Shown: positions 9,776 through 21,710 of the stretch, in pieces
Layout of the letters: each line of letters starts with the position of its first letter
Position numbering within the stretch: the stretch's first letter is position 1
From: Ailurus styani
Taxonomy: Eukaryota > Chordata > Mammalia > Carnivora > Ailuridae
DNA: 64,000 nt
Reading direction: 5' to 3'
Assembly (NCBI GenBank): GCA_002007465.1
Contig: LNAC01000109.1
Location: 1,148,117 to 1,212,116 of the forward strand
Position numbers and translations under genes: made by a program
The notes under the pieces: generated by a model
What the model saw: the letters and a program-made list of their open reading frames with translations, nothing else
Told to the model about the DNA's origin: nothing
Databases searched by the model: none

Positions 9776-10164
9776 GCACACCTCTATGGAGAATCACAGC
9801 ATTGAAGAGCTGACATGAAGCCTTATTTTCCCAGGGCAAAAGCTGAGGTCCAGTCTTAAGATTAGAAAGGTATCTCCTAATTTCAAACTGGGTGCTTTTT
9901 CCCAGACAGAATGGGCTGACTTCAGAGAAAACAGGAAACCTCCCATTCTCAGAGTTGTTATTTCTTGAATGTATTGCCCTTGCCCACTTCAAGACCCTCA
10001 ACCCCTTACTGGAAGTGCAGACTATGGGGATGACCAGCCCTGCGTTTGGGTCCGGGAAAAGGAGGTCACGGGCAGTCTTACCCAAAGACTGCTATGCATC
10101 CCACTGTGGGGGGAGGGGTTGGGCATAAGACAAAGTGGACCCTCTTTATGAACAACAGGGTGTT
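9776..10164. other. Unassigned sequence
   Basis: No repeat or gene could be recognised; several overlapping short open frames on both strands are chance. Confidence 0.4.
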
Positions 10165-10895
10165 TATAACAGTGGACAATCAGAGTGATTTAAATTGGAA
10201 CCTCCATTACTCAAAAAAAGTGAAAATAGAAATACCATATGATCCAATAATTCCACTACTGCATATTTTCCCAAAGAAAATAAAAAAACTAACTCAAAAA
10301 GTTAATTGCACCCCCATGTTTACTGCAGCATTATTTACAATAGCCAAGGTATGGAAGCAACCCAAGTGTCCATCAATAGATGAAGGGATAAAGAAGACAT
10401 AGAATATTACATAGCTATCAGAAATGAGATCTACCATTTGCAAAAACACGGATGGATCTACAGGGCATAATGCTAAGTGAAATAAGTCAGGCAGAATGAG
10501 ACAAAAATATGATTTTACTTATATGTGGAATCTAAAAGACAAAAAAAATGAATAAACAGGCAAAAAGAGAATCAGACCTGCATATACAGAAGACAACATG
10601 ATGGTTGCCAGAGGTGAGGGGGGTGGGGGATGGGCAAAAAGGGTTGAAGGAGACCAGAAGATACAGGATTCTAGATACAGAATGACTAAGTAACAGGTAT
10701 GAAAGGCACAGCATAGGGAATATAGTCAATGGTATTGCAATAGCATTGTATGGTGGCAAATGGTGGCAACACTTATAGGTGAGCACAGCATAACATAGAA
10801 TTGTTGACTCACTATATTGTACACCTGAAATTAATATAACATTGTGTGTCAATTATACTCAGATTTCTAAAAAATCAAGTAAAAAATAAATAAGA
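10165..10895 (+). mobile_element. 5'-truncated L1: end of ORF2 plus 3' UTR
   Basis: This holds the carboxy-terminal coding part of L1 ORF2, in frame as far as about 10,402 (peptide pieces such as YDPIIPLLHI and KQPKCPSIDEGIKKT), then stop codons. After it come the 3' UTR landmarks 'gatggttgccagaggtgagg', 'acagcatagggaatatag', 'tatattgtacacctgaaatt' and an A-rich tail. It is the best-preserved L1 in the window, but it is truncated and cannot be mobile. Confidence 0.93.
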
Positions 10896-11104
10896 ACCTC
10901 CAATCTTGCTCGAACTCATAGGTTCACTACCCAAAGGAGAACAAAAAAATCAAGCTTTTGGTTTGCCTCGCCATATTCAGCCAAGACTTATAACATCCAC
11001 AGGCAAGTGGCAACTTACATTAGAATCAAACAGGATACACACAATTAAGCAATTCTTAATTATAAACTTAACTTAGTAGATTTGGGGACAGCAAATGTTG
11101 TATC

Positions 11105-11500
11105 TCTTTTTCCATCTTAGCAGAGCTTGTTGGCACTCCCCAAATATCCATGCACTGCCATCCATTTCTTGGCCCCAGAATGTGGGTGGGACCATGTGAC
11201 CACTTCTGGCCAATGAGATATGAGCAAAAGTAATATAAATGACATAAGCTCCGTCCAGTCTTGGAACTTGAAAACACTGCATGGCATGCTCCACCTGTCC
11301 CTGCAACCAGGAAGACCATGCATTCCAGAAGGTATAGCTTCAAGATGGAAGAAACCTAGATCCCCAAGCAGGCAGTGAGATGCCCTGGAGAACTGTGAGA
11401 CCCCCATCAGACTGTTAAAAGAGCAGAAATAAATTTATTCTGCTTGCATCACTGAGATTTCAGGGCATATTTGTTACTGCAGCATAACATAGCCTCTCTT
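11105..11500 (+). mobile_element. MLT1-type LTR, older subfamily
   Basis: 'ctggccaatgagatatgag' in the 5' half and 'gcagaaataaatttattctg', 'cactgagatttcagggcata' and 'tgcagcataacatagcc' at the 3' end are the landmarks of a diverged MaLR LTR with its polyadenylation region. The open frames on the opposite strand are chance. Confidence 0.75.
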
Positions 11501-12954
11501 ACGTGAGACATCTCCCAATCACAGTACAAACAGACCCAGAGGTTCATCTAAATCCCATCTGTCATCTAAGTTCTCCATCCCTGGAGAACATGGTATTGTC
11601 AAGTCATGGAGATGGGCATATGGGTCACACAAAAAGTTGGCAACCCAACGAGAGAGAAAAGATAAGCAAATATCAATAATACCAAATGAAATGCCTGCTC
11701 TAAGAGAGAGGCAAAGGTACTGTTGGCAGCCTTCTGGCAGTGGTATAAACTAGAAAGACTGAGAAATCCAACCACTAAAAAATACCGAAAATATGCTGGA
11801 TCAAAAAAGAAAAATGTCTTCTTAAAAACATGCCTAGTAGTCTAGACAGTAAAGAAATCCCTCAAAGCTCCTCCCCCCCCCAAAAAAAAGAATGGAAAGA
11901 AAGGAAACAGGAGCAGAAAGCAGGGAATGTAGTAGAATGCTGAATCTAGCAGCTTCCCTGGGGTAGCTTTGAATTTCCACCTCTCTTCTCCCCAGGACTT
12001 TGCACTTCTGCTCCACGCCATGCAGGGAAAGGGGGACAGACAGCCTGGGATCCACACGAGGTTGGGAATAAGATCAGACATTCTTGTACAATGCCAGGCT
12101 CTCTGGGGACCTCACATTCAATAAAGCAAGAACTAGAAAGAAAACTTTCCCCCTTGCAAGGGAAGATGAAGGGCAAACTTCCTGCTAACCTTCCTTAGAA
12201 GGAAGGAGGTTGGGATTATTTCATAATCTGTCTTGAGAATTTCAAACTACTACAAATGTGCACTCACAGGGATTTTGGAACTGAATTTATACTATTTGAT
12301 TTTTTAAAGCACAATTTGAGAATGCAAAGTGGTCCTGAGGTAGCAGTGCCACCGAGCAATGGGCAAGTGTCCCTAAGCAAACAGAAGAAAATGTACATTC
12401 TCTGAACATGCCCTCAAAGAACTATCAGGAGTATGAATGTCAGTAAATATGAGTTTACAACTGAGAATCACAAAACTTGGGAGGAAAAAATATGACATTC
12501 AACAACACCACCGCCAACAACAACAAAAACCTAGCCACAAGTGAGTGTTTTGCTATCCAGGCAGAATGTCCTGCAGGGATACCACATACATAGCAATCCC
12601 AAGAGACCATGGGGAGACCCAGTCTAAGAACCAAGCATGACGGTTGAAAGGCAGCACCCACCCAGAAATTGGCCAGAGGTCCAGAGTGGTGTCCCTGTCG
12701 TGAAAGAAAATCTGAATATGGTTAAAGGATCCTAGTAGGATTTGGGGGAGTGGCTCCAAAACAAAGGAGTCATCTTCCTCGCATGCACAGAGCTGGTCAG
12801 GGAGCTAGGCACCAGCCCTCAACCACTGTCATGGATCCAGTCCACAGTGGTGTGGGTTTCTCCAACCGGAACTGGTCTGTTCCATCCTCCCTAGTATCAA
12901 CAAAAATAGGTGGGATAAAAAAATGCAGACCACCAGCAACATTAACAACTCAGT
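11501..12954. other. Unassigned, possibly ancient L1/HAL1-like debris
   Basis: A-rich plus-strand composition (11,640-11,860 and 12,470-12,530) suggests very old LINE sequence, but no diagnostic motif was found. A homopolymer junction of nine C followed by eight A lies at 11,873-11,889. No gene is seen. Confidence 0.35.
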
Positions 12955-12959
12955 GTCTT

Positions 12960-13335
12960 ATTTCAGCCTGCCCTAACCAAGCACCATAGACTGGGAAAGT
13001 CATAGACTGGGTGGCTCTAAGCAACAGAAATGTATTTCTCACAGCTCTGGAGGCTGGAAGTCCAAGATCAGGATGCCAGTATGGCCATGTCCTGGCGAAA
13101 TCTCTCTTCCAGGTTGCAGACTGTCCACTTCTTGTTGTATCCTCACCTGGTGAAATGAAGGACAGTGGTCTCTGGGGTCCCTTTCATGAGGGCACTCATC
13201 CCACTCGTGAGGACTCCACCCTCATGACCTAACACCCCCCCCCAAAATTCTCCACCTTCAATTACCATCACATTGAGATTGGGGATTTCAACATCTGAAT
13301 TTTGCGGAGCTGCAGACATTCAGTATATAATACTG
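12960..13335 (-). mobile_element. MLT1-type MaLR solo LTR, reverse
   Basis: In order: 'accatagactgg' (duplicated at 12,985 and about 13,003), 'gtatttctcacagctctgga', 'ggctggaagtccaagatcag', 'ctccaccctcatgacctaac' and 'ggatttcaacatctgaattt'. Near complete. It contains a ten-C run near 13,235. Confidence 0.92.
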
Positions 13336-16060
13336 TTTCATTTGACTTTGGGTAGACTATAAACTCGGGGCCGTGAAAAAAGTAAAGTCAGTGAGTGATG
13401 GAACCAAATTAGCCAAACTCTTTCAAAATGAAAAGGCAGAGAGAGAGAGACAAAGAGATATGAGCTCAGAAGTGGCTAAGATCCAGAGTAAATAGTGAGC
13501 TTCGCAAAATCACCCCTTTCCGTTTCAATCTTTTATACTTTAATCATCTCCAGCCATGGACACGGTTCTTACCGTGAAGAAAAGGGCTTGGCATGAACAC
13601 AAGGATAATGAAGGTGAAATACTATTATATTTAATACTATAATATCATTAATGCAACTCCAGTCAGAGATCAAGGACTTCTCAAATTAATTATTTCTTGT
13701 TCCAACACACACCATGAAATGGGCTTTCTAAATCAGAATGACACATCCCAACCTTTCCCTTATTAAGATAATTCTATTTTATTTCTTGGTTCTTTGCAGC
13801 CTAGGCAAGTTTTATAAATATTTAAGAGAGAAATTAGGCGGGAAAATGCTGGATAATGCATGACTAGCAGCCTGTTGACTGAGACAGAGACACACTGTGA
13901 ACTGACTTTAGACTCCTCCTGCTTGCAGTACACAAATCCCTGCAAAATCTAGACAGTCTTGTCCCTTTGTGGGAAGATTAGCAGTACACTGAGAGCCTCT
14001 ACGTCCTTCCAGATTTGCATTTTCCATTTTATTGCCAGAGTGAGGAGGGAAAGTCATTGCTTGAAATACACTCATTAAAGATGAATTGAGTCTTTATGGT
14101 CAGCAGTAAAAGTTAGGCAAAATATTGATAACTTGCCTATTAATGGTCTGTCCTAGTTGGGTCTTTAATTGCTTGAATGACTGGTCATCTGCAGAAACCA
14201 CATTCACCCTTCAGTTTGGTCTCCAAAGAAATCTTAAGCATGCACAAAGACCTTGATCCTTGGAGATACTGGAGGACCTGGTTACTTGTCCACACAGAGC
14301 GACTGGAGTGGTGCGACAGAGGGTCACGTCCATTATGAGGAGACGACCACCTTCATGGCTGGCAGAGACTTTTTATGAGCTCATTTGCTGATTTCCAGGA
14401 AGGCACCATCAACCTCCCTGCACTAAGGTATTTCTGCTCTTGGTGCGGTTGGACAGCTTCTTCAAAGGAAATGCTTTCTGCAAAATACCTCCCCAGTCGA
14501 TGCTTCACAGTTGGCTAATTGCCAGGATAATCGGTTCTAACCATTTACCTTCTGAAAGCATCACTCTTGACTTGATCATTTAATTCTCAAAACGCCTTCA
14601 ACTGACGGGAAAGGATGCTATTTTACTTGCAAAGCTGACTGCAGATTATTTTCTGATTGCAGATTTATTTTGTTTGTGACAAAATGTTTCCCGCTAATTG
14701 CTAAAATAATCTTGTAGGAACTTGCATCTGAACACCTAATCTATTAACCCACTGTAGTTTCTCCCTAATCCCTGTTTTCATCCTTTTATTTATTTTAAAC
14801 ACCTATTTACAGGATCATTAATCCTCATCAATATTGTCTGGAATCCCTGAGCAACTACCAGGGCTGTTTCTGCAAAGAAACCCTACAGTCAAGGAAACTC
14901 GACATTCAACAATCTGTTCTACGCACCAGCTTTTCCATGTGGGGGATGAGAGAGGAAAATAAAGCCCTCTCAGCTCAATCCATAACAGGCCATGGAAAAC
15001 AAGAGACATGAATCTTGTCAATTGACAGAGAAATACCTGTTCATTGGCTTCTGGCCAGCCAGAAAATTAAAAGTTGCCAGATTCTTCTTTTGGATCGTCC
15101 CAGGTAGACAGAGCAGCAAGAAACTATGTCAATGACGCCTATATGTGGGTAGCATTCTTTTAAGAAATTTTGACCTAATACTGAGCAGGAGGAAGGCAAA
15201 TACAAACTCATGAGGCGAAAACACACTAGTGACAGAAGTGACCGGGCACAGCTCACTTATTATACAAGTGAGTAAACTGAGGCATGGGGCAGTTGAACAA
15301 TTTGACCCAAATTCCTGTGTTAATCGGGGTTATCGAAGGGGAGCCCTCTGTAGCCAAGTTATTTGGGTTTAGCTTCCATCTTCAAGATTTTTTTTCTTGG
15401 TTATTTTCCATTTGAGATGGAAGGAACATAAATGTTCGTTTTTCCAGGGGTCTGTGCACAATTATAGAAGATAATTGATTTTTCCTAAACACCACAGGTG
15501 ACAGATTTATTTCTTTCAACAGTGCTCAAGGTTAAAGCACATCACATCTGAACCCAAAGGCCTATCTTGGAGACCATCTTGTATGGAGGTGCCTTGACAA
15601 ATGTCAGTCCAAACCAAGGACCAGAGACCTTCTCAACACCATCTGCCCCCTCCCACGAAAGCCCAGCAGAGAGAAAGAATTCAGGGTTTTGGTTGAATAA
15701 ACGAGCATAGGACAGTTTCTCTGGGCTTTGTTAAGATGCAGTAATTCTCAAGAAAGGACTTTTATCTGACTCTAATTTTCCCCAGCTCTCCTTGGTTAAA
15801 GTTCATGTCAAGTTGACCTTAATTCATTTACCTTCTTGGATATGCTTCAAACTCAACTATATTAACTTCCCTTCTTGGTGGGCTCCCGTGCTCATTGCAA
15901 GCCCCTTTTCTGGATCTGGCAGGGAATTGCCTCTAATTATCCATAATGTACTCCTGGAGCAAAGATGTGCGTGTTAAGAGCCAAAATAGAAGGTTAACTA
16001 CAAACTGCACAGTAATGCAATTACCTCCCAATTATCCCTTTCAACGCTTAGGGAATGAAT
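13336..16060. promoter_or_regulatory. 2.7-kb repeat-poor, AT-rich block (candidate conserved non-coding region)
   Basis: This is the longest stretch in the window with no recognisable transposon. It is rich in TAAT cores and other transcription-factor-like words, for example 'cccgctaattgctaaaataa' (14,691), 'ggatcattaatcctcatc' (14,812), 'ttacctcccaattatccc' (16,021) and 'ctctaattatccataatg' (15,931). Repeat depletion and this texture resemble conserved regulatory deserts around developmental genes. Function is inferred, not shown. Confidence 0.4.
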
Positions 16061-16311
16061 AGGAGACATTAAGCTCAATTCTGCAGTAGAATCTCTGGTT
16101 ATTGGAGGTGGGGTAGAAGTGAGGAGAGGCAGAGGAGGGAGAAAAATAAGTAAGGCTGCTGTGGGTAACGGATGCCAGGGAACGTTGGTGATGCCTCACT
16201 GGAATCATTCCTATTGGTATTGGATTTCTTTCCATTCTTCTAGTTGCCGTACCCTGCAGAAGGTGCATTTGAACATCCCATCTCTATGTGATCAGGACAC
16301 TACTCGGCAAT
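16061..16311. other. Unassigned sequence
   Basis: Purine-rich stretch (16,108-16,150) followed by unique-looking sequence. No gene or repeat is recognised. Confidence 0.4.
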
Positions 16312-16458
16312 GGGGTGCCTGGGTGGCTCAGTTAGTTAAGAGTCTGCCTTCCACTCGAGTCATAATCTCAGCATCCTGGTATTAAGCCCCACTTCAGGCT
16401 CTCTGCTCAATGGGAAGTCTGCTTCTCCCTTTCCCTCTCCCTCTGCCCTTCCCCAATC

Positions 16459-16512
<54 letters not shown>

Positions 16513-16527
16513 ATATAAAAAAAAAAA
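16312..16527 (+). mobile_element. CAN-SINE
   Basis: It runs from 'ggggtgcctgggtggctcag' to the A tail. The B-box region is mutated (ggtattaagccccac), so Pol III activity is unlikely. Its pyrimidine body has expanded into a long CT microsatellite. Confidence 0.92.
16462..16510 (+). repeat. (CT)n microsatellite
   Basis: About 24 CT units inside the SINE body. Confidence 0.95.
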
Positions 16528-17204
16528 TCCTTACAAGAGTAAAAAATGAAAGCATGAACTTACAGTAAATTTGCAAGAATTGCGCGATGAATACCTAAAT
16601 ACTCTTTACTAGATTTCACTAATTATTAACATTTTCCCGCATTCGCTTTATCTTCACTTCTAAATGCATTATCCTCTTATCTCTTAGGAGGAAAAAAGGA
16701 CATCCTCCTGCAGAAATACAATATAAAAATCTCATTTAGGAAGCTTTACTCCAATACAGCACCGTTACTCATTATACATTCCATTCTCAGAATTTCCAAC
16801 TGCTTCCCCAAACAGAAGATACTTAATTTATAATGTTTTAGTCCTCCCAATCCAGAATCCTATCAAGGGTCATGGGTTGCNAAAACCAAGTCCCTCCAGA
16901 GAATGTTGGAATTCCCCTTTGGCTGGAGCATGGTACTGGGGCTTGGAGAGGACTTGCAGGAACAGTAAGAGGTGGGAAATTAAGGCCAACTCTGTCCTTT
17001 AACAGCACCCACATCTCCCTGACGTTACACAAGAGGGCAGCTACTCCTCATCAACCCAAACTTTGTCATTCATTGGTCAGCAGCAGCAACCCACCCAGTA
17101 TTCAAGACATAACCTTTCCCTCTTAAATGCCTCTTGTCTGTTTTTATCCACTCAACAGAGATTATTTTTAAGCTAAATTACATTTCTGTGATCATACTGG
17201 CTAT
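16528..17204. other. Unassigned sequence
   Basis: 'ttcactaattattaacattt' and an AT-rich run to about 16,830 might be old L1 sequence in reverse, but this is not certain. The remainder shows nothing recognisable. Confidence 0.35.
16881..16881. other. Ambiguous base (N) in the assembly
   Basis: A single unresolved base lies in otherwise normal sequence (gggttgc N aaaacc). It is the only ambiguity in the window and it falls in no recognised feature. Confidence 0.99.
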
Positions 17205-17760
17205 TATGGTTATCTATTGCTGTGTAATAAACCATCCCAAAACTTAGTGGTTTCAGACAGCAATTTATCACTGTATGTTGTAGTTCTGTAGGTGGACTGG
17301 AGTCAAAGCAGTGGGTCTATCTTAGGATATCTCATGTGGATGGCAGCTGGGAGTGCACTTACCTGAAAACTCACATAGGTTCCATGTCTAAGGTGGCTTG
17401 TTCATGTGCATGGCTGTTGGTTCTGGCTGTGATTTAGGAGCTTAGCCAAGGCTGTTAACCAGAGGACCTACATGTGTTATTTCTATTTAGCTTGGGCTAA
17501 TCACAGCCTAGCACCTAGGTTCTGAGAGAGAATGTCCCAAAGATAATGTTACAAAAGTCCCAGGCAAGAGCCACAAGGCTCCTCATCACCTAGCCTCAGA
17601 AATCCTAGAATACTTCACCATATTCTATTGATCAAATGAGTCACTAAGGCAGCCCAGATTCAAGACTCCAGCTCTTGATGTGAGAACCACCACATACTTA
17701 CAGGAGGGAAAGAGTTGATGGTGGTCATCTTCAGAGACCACCTACCACATTAGTGAGAAT
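17205..17760 (-). mobile_element. Older MLT1-type LTR, reverse
   Basis: It starts 'ggttatctattgctgtgtaa', 'accatcccaaaacttagtgg', 'tttcagacagcaatttatca' and ends near 'gagaccacctaccaca'. This is the reverse of the 'ttaagccactaagttttggg' class of MaLR LTR. Confidence 0.85.
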
Positions 17761-19300
17761 CTCAACTTGGTATCATCTGAAAGTCTGACATTCTTCCTTC
17801 TTCAGTGCTATCATTGGGGGGAAAAAAAGTTAATGCAGGACGGAGTGAAAAGTCCAAAGACACATTGCTAGGGTCTTCCTTCTAGGCTAAGATTTCTCAA
17901 ATCAATTCGGACCCTGTATTATATGGAATTAGGTTCATCTATGAGTCAGGGGTTTAAATTCTAAAGGATTCTAAGGGCTCGACTAGGACTCTCTGGATAA
18001 ATCCATCCCCTTCTGAGCAATCACACTTGACATTCCCATCAAGACGCTGACACTGTCCCTGGAAGGAGCTACTCCCTGTTCTTTGAGCATCTCTGTTCTT
18101 TCTGTATCCCAATCCAAGATGTTTCGGTGAAATTTTATCATCTGTAATTTCTATTAAGAAAATAATAGGCATTTTGTGTTCCCAATCGTGACATTAAATT
18201 CTAATATTTAATGTGTCCTTTCGAATATTCTTTCTCTCTCAGATATTCTCATTAACCTGGCCACTACTCCCAACACACATGCTGTCCTGATCAACACTCG
18301 TTCCTTTGGGCCAGGTAGAGCCATAGACTTCATTCGGATTGCCAGCTCAGATCAGAAGTGGTTAGAGAACTGTATCTGGGCTCCTAGGAATGTCTGAGAC
18401 TCATGTGTAATGCCCAGTTTCTCCCCCTGGGGAAGGTCTCCACGCTGAACTCCCAGTAAGGCGTCTGAGCTGTAATATTCTACTTCCCACTGTCAGCTTC
18501 TCCCCTGGCCTTGGATCAACCCAAGTTGACCAAGTACCATTGACATTGTGCATCAGACTTCTGATCACCCCTTTTGGGGTCGGGCCCACCACGAAGCCCG
18601 CTTCCCAGCCTCCATCTTGCCTGATCCCCAGCCTTCTTCCTCTTCCATTTCCTCCTGAGACATGAGGTCCCAACATGCCTTGCAACTCAATACTCCAGAG
18701 TGATAGCATCCAAGGCTGGGCCCTATGGACATGATGACAAAGTAAAGAAATCTTGAAAAAAAGAATTGTCAGCATGGTGGAGACCTCTCAAGTCCCAATG
18801 GCAGGAAAGTCTGACAATGAGAAAGGAGCTGGATGATCATGCAAGGAGGCCAGCAACTGACAGACAAGAAGGGAACACAGACGGGATACACACCAGAATC
18901 CTGGAGAAATCCCATTTCACGGTGGTGAGATGTAGCTGGCTTTGAAGAAAAGAATCGAGAACACCCAATGGGAACAAGGCTAGGTGCCCAAAATCCCATC
19001 TCACTGGACTTGGAACATGCAACCAGAGGACACTCAGCCTCGACAAAGGGTCCGGGATCAGGACGGGCACTGCAGTCAAAAGAGAAACAGACTCAGCCAG
19101 GACCTGGCTGGGAAGAAGGGCGCGAGGAACTTATTCCAAGCAGGCTCGGTCTGACTTAGGAGAGCCCAGACAGCCAGTAGCCCCTTCAGAAGGAAAGATG
19201 CCTGAGCTCCACCGAGTGCTTTTCCAAGTGCAGCCCTGGGAAACCATGGCCGCGGCTGTGACAAAGCCAGCCGTGCCCCCCAATAAGCCTTTTGTAAGGC
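17761..19300. other. Unassigned sequence
   Basis: About 1.5 kb with no confident repeat or gene. Several 60-120-codon open frames on the minus strand (18,401-19,382) lack recognisable domains, conserved composition or splice context. Confidence 0.4.
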
Positions 19301-19480
19301 CGGTTGCTCCATTTTGTTTCACATAATTTATTGCTCGGTACATATCGATAATACAATTGTCAGCCCAGCAGACATTTTCCATTTTAATAGTTCACAAGAG
19401 ATACCACATTATTGATCCTACACCACTAAATAAAAAACTCGTTTGTCAGGGGAGCACGGAATGGCTTTTAATGGACACAG
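19301..19480. promoter_or_regulatory. Candidate conserved non-coding element
   Basis: Repeat-free block with dense transcription-factor-like words: 'cataatttattgctcgg', 'acatatcgataatacaattg' (ATCGAT and ACAATTG), 'ttttaatagttcacaag' and 'ggcttttaatggacacagc'. Candidate only, from texture. Confidence 0.35.
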
Positions 19481-20094
19481 CCAAACACCTGCTACTAGTT
19501 AGGGAAGAAAAATAACCATCCTGCCACAAAGACGTTTGGAAGCAGCCTCGAAACACTGTTTTAGGGATTAGCAGGGCTCTCAGAAAACTGTGGGTGCCTT
19601 TGCCAAATGTCCAAAGGCTGGCTTTCTCTTCGATGATAGGAAAGGCTGCCATTAATAATGTACTATGCACCAAGCATTTTTACCTTCTGTGCTTCCTCCT
19701 TCCTTCTGTGCTTACTTTCTGTACGGTCCTCACGGCAACCTACCTATTGGTGGCTTTGCGCAGAAGGCTTTGGAAGGTGAGGCATATAATACACCAGCAA
19801 AGGGAATGAGGTGTCTCTTGCTCACTTGGAAGGTCTGATGGTGGATGCTTCCCAGGTTGGCATCACTGCTCCCTGATTCCAGATTCTACCATCCTCAACT
19901 TCTCACACAGGGCCACAAGACAGCTGCCGAGCACATAACCAACAACATCTGCCACTTTCAGCTGAGGGACCCTGAGTGGCTTCAGGAACGAAGCCTAAAC
20001 TCTGCAATTAAGAAGGAGCTAAGAAGCCAGGATCTTTGTCTACTTGGTTTCGAGATGAGTTTTCTTGCCACAGACACTGCCATCACTTTATCAA
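19481..20094. other. Unassigned sequence
   Basis: Nothing recognisable as a gene. A short pyrimidine repeat (cttctgtgct twice, 19,685-19,710) is seen. Confidence 0.4.
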
Positions 20095-20440
20095 ATGCAC
20101 CATGGTATGGGCTGGGCTGTGTCCCCCACAACTGACATCCATATGTTGGCATCCTAACTCCCAGCACCTCAAATGAGACTGCATTTGAAGATGGGGTCTC
20201 TTAGAGGTAATTAAGCTAGAATAAGGTAATTAAGGTGGGTCCTAATCCAATCTGAGTGGTGCCCTTATCAGAGATTAGGACACAGACACGCACAGAAGGA
20301 CAACCAGTGAGGAAACAGGGAGAAGGTGGCCATCTACATGCCAAGGAGAGCAGCCTCAGAAGAAACCAGCCCTGCAGACACCATGACCTTGAACTTGTAG
20401 CTTCCAAAGCTGTGAGAAAACAAATTTCCATTTATCTGCT
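20095..20440 (+). mobile_element. MLT1-type MaLR solo LTR
   Basis: 'gggctgggctgtgtccccca', 'catatgttggcatcctaact', 'cctaatccaatctgagtg', 'ggtggccatctacatgcca' and 'aaaacaaatttcc' are in MaLR order. The last part of the 3' end is missing. Confidence 0.92.
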
Positions 20441-20521
20441 AAATCTCTCCTTTCTCCAGGAATTTCCCCCCTCCAGTGAATGTGTGTTTTTCCCTCCATC
20501 ACTAACCCATATTTCACAGTG

Positions 20522-21190
20522 TTATTGAAATGTAATTGACACACAAGAACATGCTAAACCGTACAATTTGATAGGTTTCAACATATGGATACACTCGTGA
20601 AACCATCACCACATTCAACAAAATGAACGTATCTTCACCTCTCAAAGTTTCTTTGTGCCCCTCGGGAATCCCTTCTTCTCTGCTTCCACCCCCACTCCCG
20701 CCGCCACTGATCCGCTTTCTGTCCCTGTAGAGTTGTTTGTGTCTTCGAGAGTTTTATATAAATAGAATCATGTGGTAACTGTTTGTCTTTGTCTGACTTC
20801 TTTTACCAACGTAATTATTTTAAGGTTCAGTCATGCTGTGTGTCTCCGTTGTTCATTCCTTATTATTCTTGGGTCGTGTTCCATTGCATAGATATACCAC
20901 AGTTTGCTTATACATTCACCTGTTGAGGACCCCTCGCATTATTTCTAGCGTTCACCTCTTAAAAATACTATGCACATGCATGAAAAAATACTTTCTTCTC
21001 TCTTCAGTAGACATCTAGACATGGACTGGCTGGGTCACACAGTGGGTGTGTGTTTAACTTGCAAAGAAATTGGCACACTCTTTTCTGAAGTGGCTGTCCC
21101 ACCAGCCAGGGATGACAACCCGTTCTTCTGATGCATTATCAACCCAATCAATCTTTTATTTTAACCACTCTATTAGGTGTGCAAGGGCAT
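20522..21190 (-). mobile_element. L1 fragment, reverse (3' UTR and end of ORF2)
   Basis: The reverse-strand L1M landmarks are clear: 'gtacaatttgataggtttca', 'tatacattcacctgttgagg' and 'gactggctgggtcacacagt'. The copy is split by a SINE at 21,205 and continues at 21,392. Confidence 0.88.
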
Positions 21191-21204
21191 CTCATTATGG
21201 TTTT

Positions 21205-21377
21205 TTGTTTTTTAAAGATTTTATTTATTTATTTGACAGAGAGGGAGAGACAGCAAGAGAGGGAACACAAGCAAGGGGAGTGGGAGAGGGAGAAGCAGGC
21301 TTCCTGCTGAGCAGGGAGCCCGATGCAGGGCTCGATCCCAGGACCCCGGGATCATGACCTGAGCCACCCAGGCATCC
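21205..21377 (-). mobile_element. CAN-SINE, reverse, inserted into L1
   Basis: Reverse copy from 'aaagattttatttatttatt' to 'gagccacccaggcatccc'. The A-box segment between 'catgacctga' and 'gagccaccc' is deleted. The 14-base target-site duplications ctcattatggtttt (21,191-21,204) and ctcaccgtggtttt (21,378-21,391) come from the L1. Confidence 0.93.
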
Positions 21378-21391
21378 CTCACCGTGGTTTT

Positions 21392-21545
21392 AATTTGCAT
21401 TTCCTTAATGATGAATAATGTTGACCACCTTTATATGTGCTTATTACCATCCACACATCTTTGTTGAAAGGCCCACTCTGGACACAAATCTGTTAGCAAA
21501 TGTATTTCCTCCAAGAGGTGGCTTATCTTTTAATTCTCTCCTTTC
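21392..21545 (-). mobile_element. L1 fragment, reverse (continuation)
   Basis: 'aatttgcatttccttaatga' then 'catctttgttgaaaggccca' continue the ORF2 antisense sequence interrupted by the SINE. Confidence 0.85.
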
Positions 21546-21626
21546 TTTTTTTAACTGAAATAGAGTTGACATATAATGTTACATTTGTTTCAGGTGCACA
21601 ACATAGTGATTCAACATCTTTTTATT
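21546..21626 (-). mobile_element. Second, short L1 3' end nested in the L1
   Basis: 'gaaatagagttgacatataa', 'tgttacatttgtttcaggtg' and 'cacaacatagtgattcaaca' form the antisense extreme 3' end of a different L1. They are out of register with the surrounding ORF2 sequence, which resumes after it. Confidence 0.75.
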
Positions 21627-21710
21627 GGCTTAGTGTTTGGGAAAGACCAGATGTTTTAAATTTCAATTAAGTCCAATTGAGCAATTTTTTTTCTCTTAAA
21701 AATTGTACTT
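21627..21710 (-). mobile_element. L1 fragment, reverse (continuation)
   Basis: 'gatgttttaaatttcaatta' and 'agtccaattgagcaatt' match the antisense ORF2 segment expected next in the interrupted L1. Confidence 0.7.

Noticed and set aside
10046..10402. Open frame with LINE reverse-transcriptase carboxy-terminal-like peptide
   Set aside because: It is the tail of a 5'-truncated L1 ORF2, annotated as a mobile element, not a host gene.
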